Shown: positions 8,654-12,152 of the stretch, piece by piece
Position numbering within the stretch: the first letter of the stretch is position 1
Layout of the letters: each line of letters begins with the position of its first letter
NCBI GenBank assembly: GCA_025526915.1
Contig: JAHLKH010000447.1
Coordinates: 1 to 12,152, forward strand
Direction of reading: 5' to 3'
Length of the DNA: 12,152 nt
DNA from: Entophlyctis helioformis
Taxonomy: Eukaryota; Chytridiomycota; Chytridiomycetes; Chytridiales; Chytriomycetaceae
Program-made: the position numbers and the translations under genes
Notes under the pieces: model-generated
Told to the model about the DNA's origin: nothing
Seen by the model: the letters and a program-made list of their open reading frames with translations, nothing else
Database searches by the model: none

Positions 8654-10236
8654 TTACTCCGAGTCAGAGGCAAACTTGATTGAGTACGACTGCTGGTCAA
8701 TGACACCGCCACGGTAGCTGCCGCGCTTCTTCTGTCAACCCGGCGACGTGCAAGGCCATTGTCAGCCATCCATTCTGGCAGATGCATCACCAGCTGTCCA
8801 ACAAGCGGCCCCACCTTGTTCTTCTCCTTTGTGAATCCCTTGCCGCGCGTCTTGATCAGGTCCTGGTGCGCCTTGAGGCCATAACTCATGCTGGCACCAC
8901 CCTTTTCAAGAAGAGCGTCAGCAAGGCTGCCCACATAAGACCAATAACACCACACCAATGTCGCAGCCCTGCTTACCTTGGACTCGAAGCGGTTATCCTT
9001 TAACTTTTCATCCACAAACACGACCTCCTCGGGACGGACGCGCTGGAACCGCTGTGCAATCTGGTCGACCTTGGGCTTCTTGGACTCGGACGTCTTGTCA
9101 TCATCGTCGAGCTTGCGCTTGCCGTTGCTGGCAGAAGATGCAGAGGGAGCAGCCTTGACAGTCTCCGTCTTGACGGGAGTGGCTGGCTTGGCCGCAGGCT
9201 TCGCGTCCTCCTCATCGCTCGAGTCCGAGTCCGAGCTAGATTCGGAATCAGAGCTTGAGTCCGAGTCTGAGTCCGAGTCTGAGTCCGAGTCTGAGTCCGA
9301 ATCCGCGCTGGAGTCAGAGTCCGAGCTGGAGTCCGAGTCTGAGCTGGACTCTTCCTTCTTTGCAGACGTTGCAGCCTTGGCAGTCTCAGTCTTGACGGAA
9401 GTGGCAGGCTTGGCCGCAGGCTTCGCGTCCTCCTCATCGCTCGAGTCCGAGTCCGAGTCCGAGCTGGAATCGGCATCTGAATCCGAGCCAGAATCCGAGC
9501 TGGAGTCAGAGCTGGATTCCGAGTCAGAGCTGGACTCTTCCTTTTGGCAGGCGTTGCAGCTTGGCAGTCTCAGTCTTGACGGAAGTGGCTGGCTTGGCCG
9601 CAGGCTTCGCGTCCTCCTCGTCGCTCGAGTCCGAGTCAGAGCTAGAGTCCGAGTCGCTGGACTCGGAGTCCGAGCTCGAATCGGTATCGGCCATGTCAGA
9701 GTCGCTTGAGGAGTCGCTTGAAGAGTCGCTGGAGTCAGACTCGGCCTTGGATCTGTCGACGATGTCGTCTGCAGTCAGTTCATGCGATGGTCCAGCCACT
9801 GGTGTTTGGAGCAGGCCGATTCACGAGCCGAGAGCGAAAAAAGAAACATACGCCGTGGCCTTGTAGGCGTCGAAGATGGACTGGAGAGTCGTCGAAGACT
9901 GCAGGCGAGAGCGGCGCAGGGTGGATGCAGCGGTGGGATAGACGGAAGCAAGACGGGCGGCAGTGCATGCCAGGCAGGCCATGCAGGCCATGCAGGCCAG
10001 ACATGGGCGTCAGTCGGCGGATGCCCAAGGACGCTGGTGTGAGACAAGCGTCTGTCGTGGCCGAGCAGGTGTTGTGCCATGACGGCGAGACGCAGCGGCA
10101 GCAGCAGGCAGCAGGCAGCGGCCACTCACAGTCAGGCCTTGGCAGCAGCAGGGAAGCGCTTGGCCAGGGCAGCGGCAGCGTCCTTTGCCCCGACCGACTC
10201 GAGATAGTGCGCAACGAGCGTCTGCAGCTCCGACAT
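8654..10236 (-). CDS. NOLC1: Nopp140/SRP40 nucleolar phosphoprotein homologue, with apparent indels
   Basis: Exons from the minus strand: 10236..10130, 9898..9852, 9752..8977, 8901..8815, 8731..8654. The N-terminus (about residues 1-33, MSELQTLVAHYLESVGAKD...) looks like a LisH motif as in Nopp140. Exon 2 encodes LQSIFDAYKAT. Exon 3 holds three acidic Ser-Asp/Glu stretches alternating with Lys/Ala/Pro linkers (PAAKPATSVKTETAK type), the Nopp140 arrangement that is phosphorylated by CK2, then an NLS-like KRKLDDDDK. The SRP40 C-terminal domain is unmistakable: RVRPEEVVFVDEKLKDNRFESK, then KAHQDLIKTRGKGFTKEKNK, then KKRGSYRGG. Nopp140 is a nucleolar and Cajal-body chaperone of snoRNPs. Oddities: exon 1 has an in-frame TGA 5 nt before a perfect GTGAGT donor, and exon 3 is 2 nt short within the first linker (about 9541-9561). 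The splice sites flanking the last two introns are in phase 0 and secure. Confidence 0.9.
9150..9752 (-). repeat. Three acidic-serine modules with shared Lys/Pro/Ala linker
   Basis: Within the Nopp140 gene, three near-repeat modules each contain an S/D/E stretch, the sequence SSDEEDAKPAAKPAT and a VKTET linker. The linker copies lie near 9560-9580, 9377-9397 and 9153-9174. The acidic parts are runs of GAC/TCG/AGC/TCC codons, long enough to expand or contract by slippage. The opposite strand of the same DNA is also open and rich in Ser-Glu. Confidence 0.85.
9979..10000 (+). repeat. Short tandem repeat in Nopp140 intron 1
   Basis: Two and a half copies of a 9-bp unit CCATGCAGG inside the 231-nt first intron (10129-9899). 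This intron is clearly longer than the others of the same gene (75-99 nt). Confidence 0.7.
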
Positions 10237-10312
10237 AATGCTTGCGATGGTTGATCGAGAAGGAGGGGCAGGCAATTCTGTGTTTTCCCCGTAGAGAACC
10301 CTGCGCCGGCAC

Positions 10313-10327
10313 CTGATTGGTCGGCTG
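10313..10327 (-). promoter_or_regulatory. CCAAT-containing promoter word upstream of Nopp140
   Basis: On the minus strand the word is CAGCCGACCAATCAG, ending 76 nt upstream of the ATG at 10236. The region between it and 10409 is the most AT-rich part of the window, as expected for a promoter. The identical 15-bp word occurs at 12074-12088 in the same orientation. CCAAT is the known core of NF-Y/HAP binding sites; binding here is inference. Confidence 0.55.
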
Positions 10328-10409
10328 GTTTGCCTCGAATATTGTTCAATTTGGCATCCAATTTCCAATCTTTTTGAATCCAATTTCATATTCTTGTCCG
10401 AATTCCCAG

Positions 10410-12067
10410 TCACTCTGAGCAGCCTGCAGCCGATGCCTTCTCAAGTCGTGGTCGCTTTGACGCTTGCTTGTGGACTGCCGAGCCTGTCCAAGGGGCAGCA
10501 GTTGGTTGCGTGTTGGTAATGCCATGAAGGACTGTCGTGCCATTTCCTTTTGCAGCTGTTGGCCCTCTGCGTCCAGTCGGCGCACTTGTGTGTGCTGTTG
10601 GGGCTGCCTGCTGCAATGTCCGAACGACCGGTATCACAGCCGACACAGACGCACTGGCATCTGCTGCTGCTCTCTTCCGCTTGCTTGTCGCTCCACGGCG
10701 GCTGTCTGTTGGCGTGGCAGCTACAGCAACGGTTGGCTCTCCATGCTCGTCTGCAAGGTACTTGTCGTCGTCGAGATTGTCAAGGCACACAGTGTCAACA
10801 GAGTCGCAACTGTTGACAGCCATCGCACAAGAGGCAGGCGAGCTCACCAACGAGGTCATGGATGGATCACTCGGCGCATCGTTGAGCTGCCGCGTATCAT
10901 CGAGCTGCTGTAAGGCATCGCGCTTGGCTTGGTCTGACTTTGAGAACTGTCGAGGCGATACACACAGAATGCCTGCAGCAATTCTGCCCACTCATGCCAA
11001 CCTCTGTCCTGGCTGCCTTTGTGTACACAGCAAGGTCACAGCGACGAGTGTCTTTGCAACAGCCAGCAGCGCAGATGACCAGCAAGTCTTGCATTCAAGG
11101 CACGATGCCGTCGCACCCCGTCATCCACAGCCAACAGCCACGTCCACCTGGCTTGTCAGCATGCCCGCGAATGCAATGACGAGCAGCATGCACAGTCTCG
11201 GTCAACAACAAAGGGCTGATCGACTGCAGGCTGCAAAGAACAAGTCGTCTCAGACCTGCTGGCGACTGAAGTCAACAGCATCCAAAGTCGGCAATGAAGA
11301 CACTGAGCCCAAGGAGAAACTCGCCTTGCACCATCATCACAAGAAAGTGCGACACATTTGTGAGATCTGGGATGACTACTCGGTCAAAGATTGGAGGATT
11401 GTCATGGTGTTGGTTGGCAATCTCTGTTCCAAGGAGCCAGATAGCGATACGGCGCATCTCAGTACTGCTCAGAGCACAAAGGAGGACTGGGCATCAGGCT
11501 GGAGGTATTCACACGGATGAGATCTAGCAATTCCATGCGCACTTGGTGATTCCAACTGCGGCATGGACCCTATGAACAAGGCTGGATGGGCAACCAGTGC
11601 TGTGGCTGCCATGCCAACACCTGAACCCCGTTGAGCATCAAGCAAGTCTTTGGTTGCCCATTCAACCAAGGTGTCCAGGTCTGCTGTGGCGCGGTTGTCT
11701 CTGCAGCATGCAAAAGAGTGCCGGCTGGATGCAAACAGGTGCCAGCTGAGACTGCCACAGGCAGGAGAGTCCATGTGTGCCGCCCAGTGGCCATCAAGCC
11801 ACCACCTCCAAGACGGGCTGCGTGCCAGCCTCAAAGTGGAGACGATCTGCATCAACAGCATCGCTGCTCAGAGTGGCATGGCAATCCAACCAAGAAGAAT
11901 GAAACCAGGCGTCAACCTGAACAAAAGTCAATGCGAGCCAGCCAGTCAGTCAGCGGCACGTGCACGGTCGTGGACGAGAACACACGCCTCGTGACAGATC
12001 CATGCCACCAGATCCACAACAAACATGGCTGTACTGGTGGAAGAGGCGGCATTGTTGACCTTTTCAT
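10410..12067 (-). CDS. Six-exon gene of unknown function, helical N-terminal part and basic C-terminal tail
   Basis: I do not recognise the family. Proposed exons on the minus strand: 12067..11917, 11863..11806, 11700..11543, 11464..11380, 11230..11117, 10983..10410, totalling 1140 nt (379 residues). All five introns (53, 105, 78, 149 and 133 nt) begin GT, end AG and keep phase, although the 53-nt one is short. The middle reads as ordinary amphipathic helical protein, for example DLDTLVEWATKDLLDAQ and LEQRLPTNTMTILQSLTD. The last exon is hydrophilic, Ala/Thr/Ser-rich with an acidic patch (LDNLDDDK) and two nuclear-localisation-like clusters (SKRKRAAA and KRPRLEKA), so a nuclear protein is likely. 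The start may be 12067 or ATG 12052. Stop TGA is at 10412-10410, 173 nt upstream of the Nopp140 ATG on the same strand. An antisense 327-codon frame overlaps and I judge it spurious. Confidence 0.5.
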
Positions 12068-12073
12068 AGACTT

Positions 12074-12088
12074 CTGATTGGTCGGCTG
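12074..12088 (-). promoter_or_regulatory. CCAAT-containing word upstream of the six-exon gene
   Basis: Exact second copy of the 15-bp minus-strand word CAGCCGACCAATCAG found upstream of Nopp140. Here it ends only 6 nt before the ATG at 12067 (21 nt before ATG 12052). That is unusually close for a promoter element and hints that the first exon or start codon may need revision. Confidence 0.45.
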
Positions 12089-12152
12089 TTTGGTGGAAAA
12101 CCAAAGCAAACTTGTGTTGACTGTTCTGCTCAGGTTACTAAAGGTAGGGAAC

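Noticed and set aside
8395..8679. Extension of the MPLKIP-like frame to 8679
   Set aside because: It would overlap the end of the Nopp140 coding region and its polyadenylation signal, and it loses the Gln/His repeat; a one-base discrepancy at 8494-8495 explains it better.
8978..9709. 243-codon plus-strand Ser-Glu-rich frame
   Set aside because: It is the antisense of the Nopp140 acidic repeats; TCC-GAG type repeats stay open on both strands.
10130..10137. TGA recoding (stop read as an amino acid) in Nopp140 exon 1
   Set aside because: Other genes here end normally at TGA, including SAP30BP, so a changed nuclear code is unlikely; a one-base error or an unusual splice site is simpler.
10537..11520. 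327-codon plus-strand frame
   Set aside because: It overlaps the minus-strand six-exon gene, has biased composition (Cys/Ser/Ala) in its first half, and shows no domain. Its last third is protein-like, so it is rejected with moderate confidence only.
1..12152. Mobile elements, tRNA/rRNA genes, CRISPR arrays, bacterial operon signals
   Set aside because: No terminal repeats, transposase-like frames, cloverleaf or rRNA-like segments, or regularly spaced repeats were seen; the gene set and introns are eukaryotic.

Overview
The window is nuclear DNA from a eukaryote, most likely a gene-dense, intron-bearing protist or early-branching fungal/holozoan lineage; I cannot name the species. The evidence is a set of eukaryote-only nuclear proteins (an SAP30BP/HCNGP homologue, an MRG15-type chromo-barrel protein, a Nopp140/SRP40 homologue), many short GT-AG introns (mostly 53-180 nt, one of about 230), a TATA box with a Kozak-like start, AATAAA signals, and CA/CAG/CTG-rich simple sequence. 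No tRNA, rRNA, transposon or CRISPR array was seen.

Layout. 1-2096 (+): the 3' part of a multi-exon gene of unknown function that runs off the left edge; its last exon carries an internally duplicated motif. 2097-3660: no supported gene; simple repeats, a long (CA)n tract and extreme scarcity of TA dinucleotides. 3757-4608 (+): a small basic protein gene behind a TATA box. 4837-5049 (-): the C-terminal end of an M14 zinc carboxypeptidase with its own polyadenylation signal, cut off where the next gene begins. 5052-6093 (+): SAP30BP/HCNGP homologue. 6219-7749 (+): MRG15/EAF3-type gene with seven exons. 7822-8527 (+): Gln-rich and Gly/Arg-rich protein with a C-terminal motif like MPLKIP/TTDN1. 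8654-10236 (-): Nopp140 (NOLC1/SRP40) homologue with an N-terminal LisH-like segment, acidic serine repeats and the SRP40 C-terminal domain. 10410-12067 (-): a six-exon gene of unknown function.

The recognisable genes are mainly nuclear: chromatin acetylation and histone-mark reading (MRG15), transcription/splicing (SAP30BP), nucleolar assembly (Nopp140) and possibly TFIIH/transcription-related MPLKIP. The three plus-strand genes from 5052 to 8527 are spaced only about 70-125 nt apart, and the MPLKIP-like and Nopp140 genes converge with about 57 nt between the first stop codon and the other gene's AATAAA.

Most notable points: the orphan carboxypeptidase C-terminus; about five single-base length discrepancies in two adjacent genes, all restorable by one-base changes (assembly error, pseudogenes or frameshifting); near absence of TA over kilobase stretches, which creates many spurious long ORFs; and a 15-bp CCAAT-containing word upstream of both right-hand minus-strand genes. 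The exon chains of the two unknown genes were built by hand from splice motifs and phase agreement and are less certain than the recognised genes.
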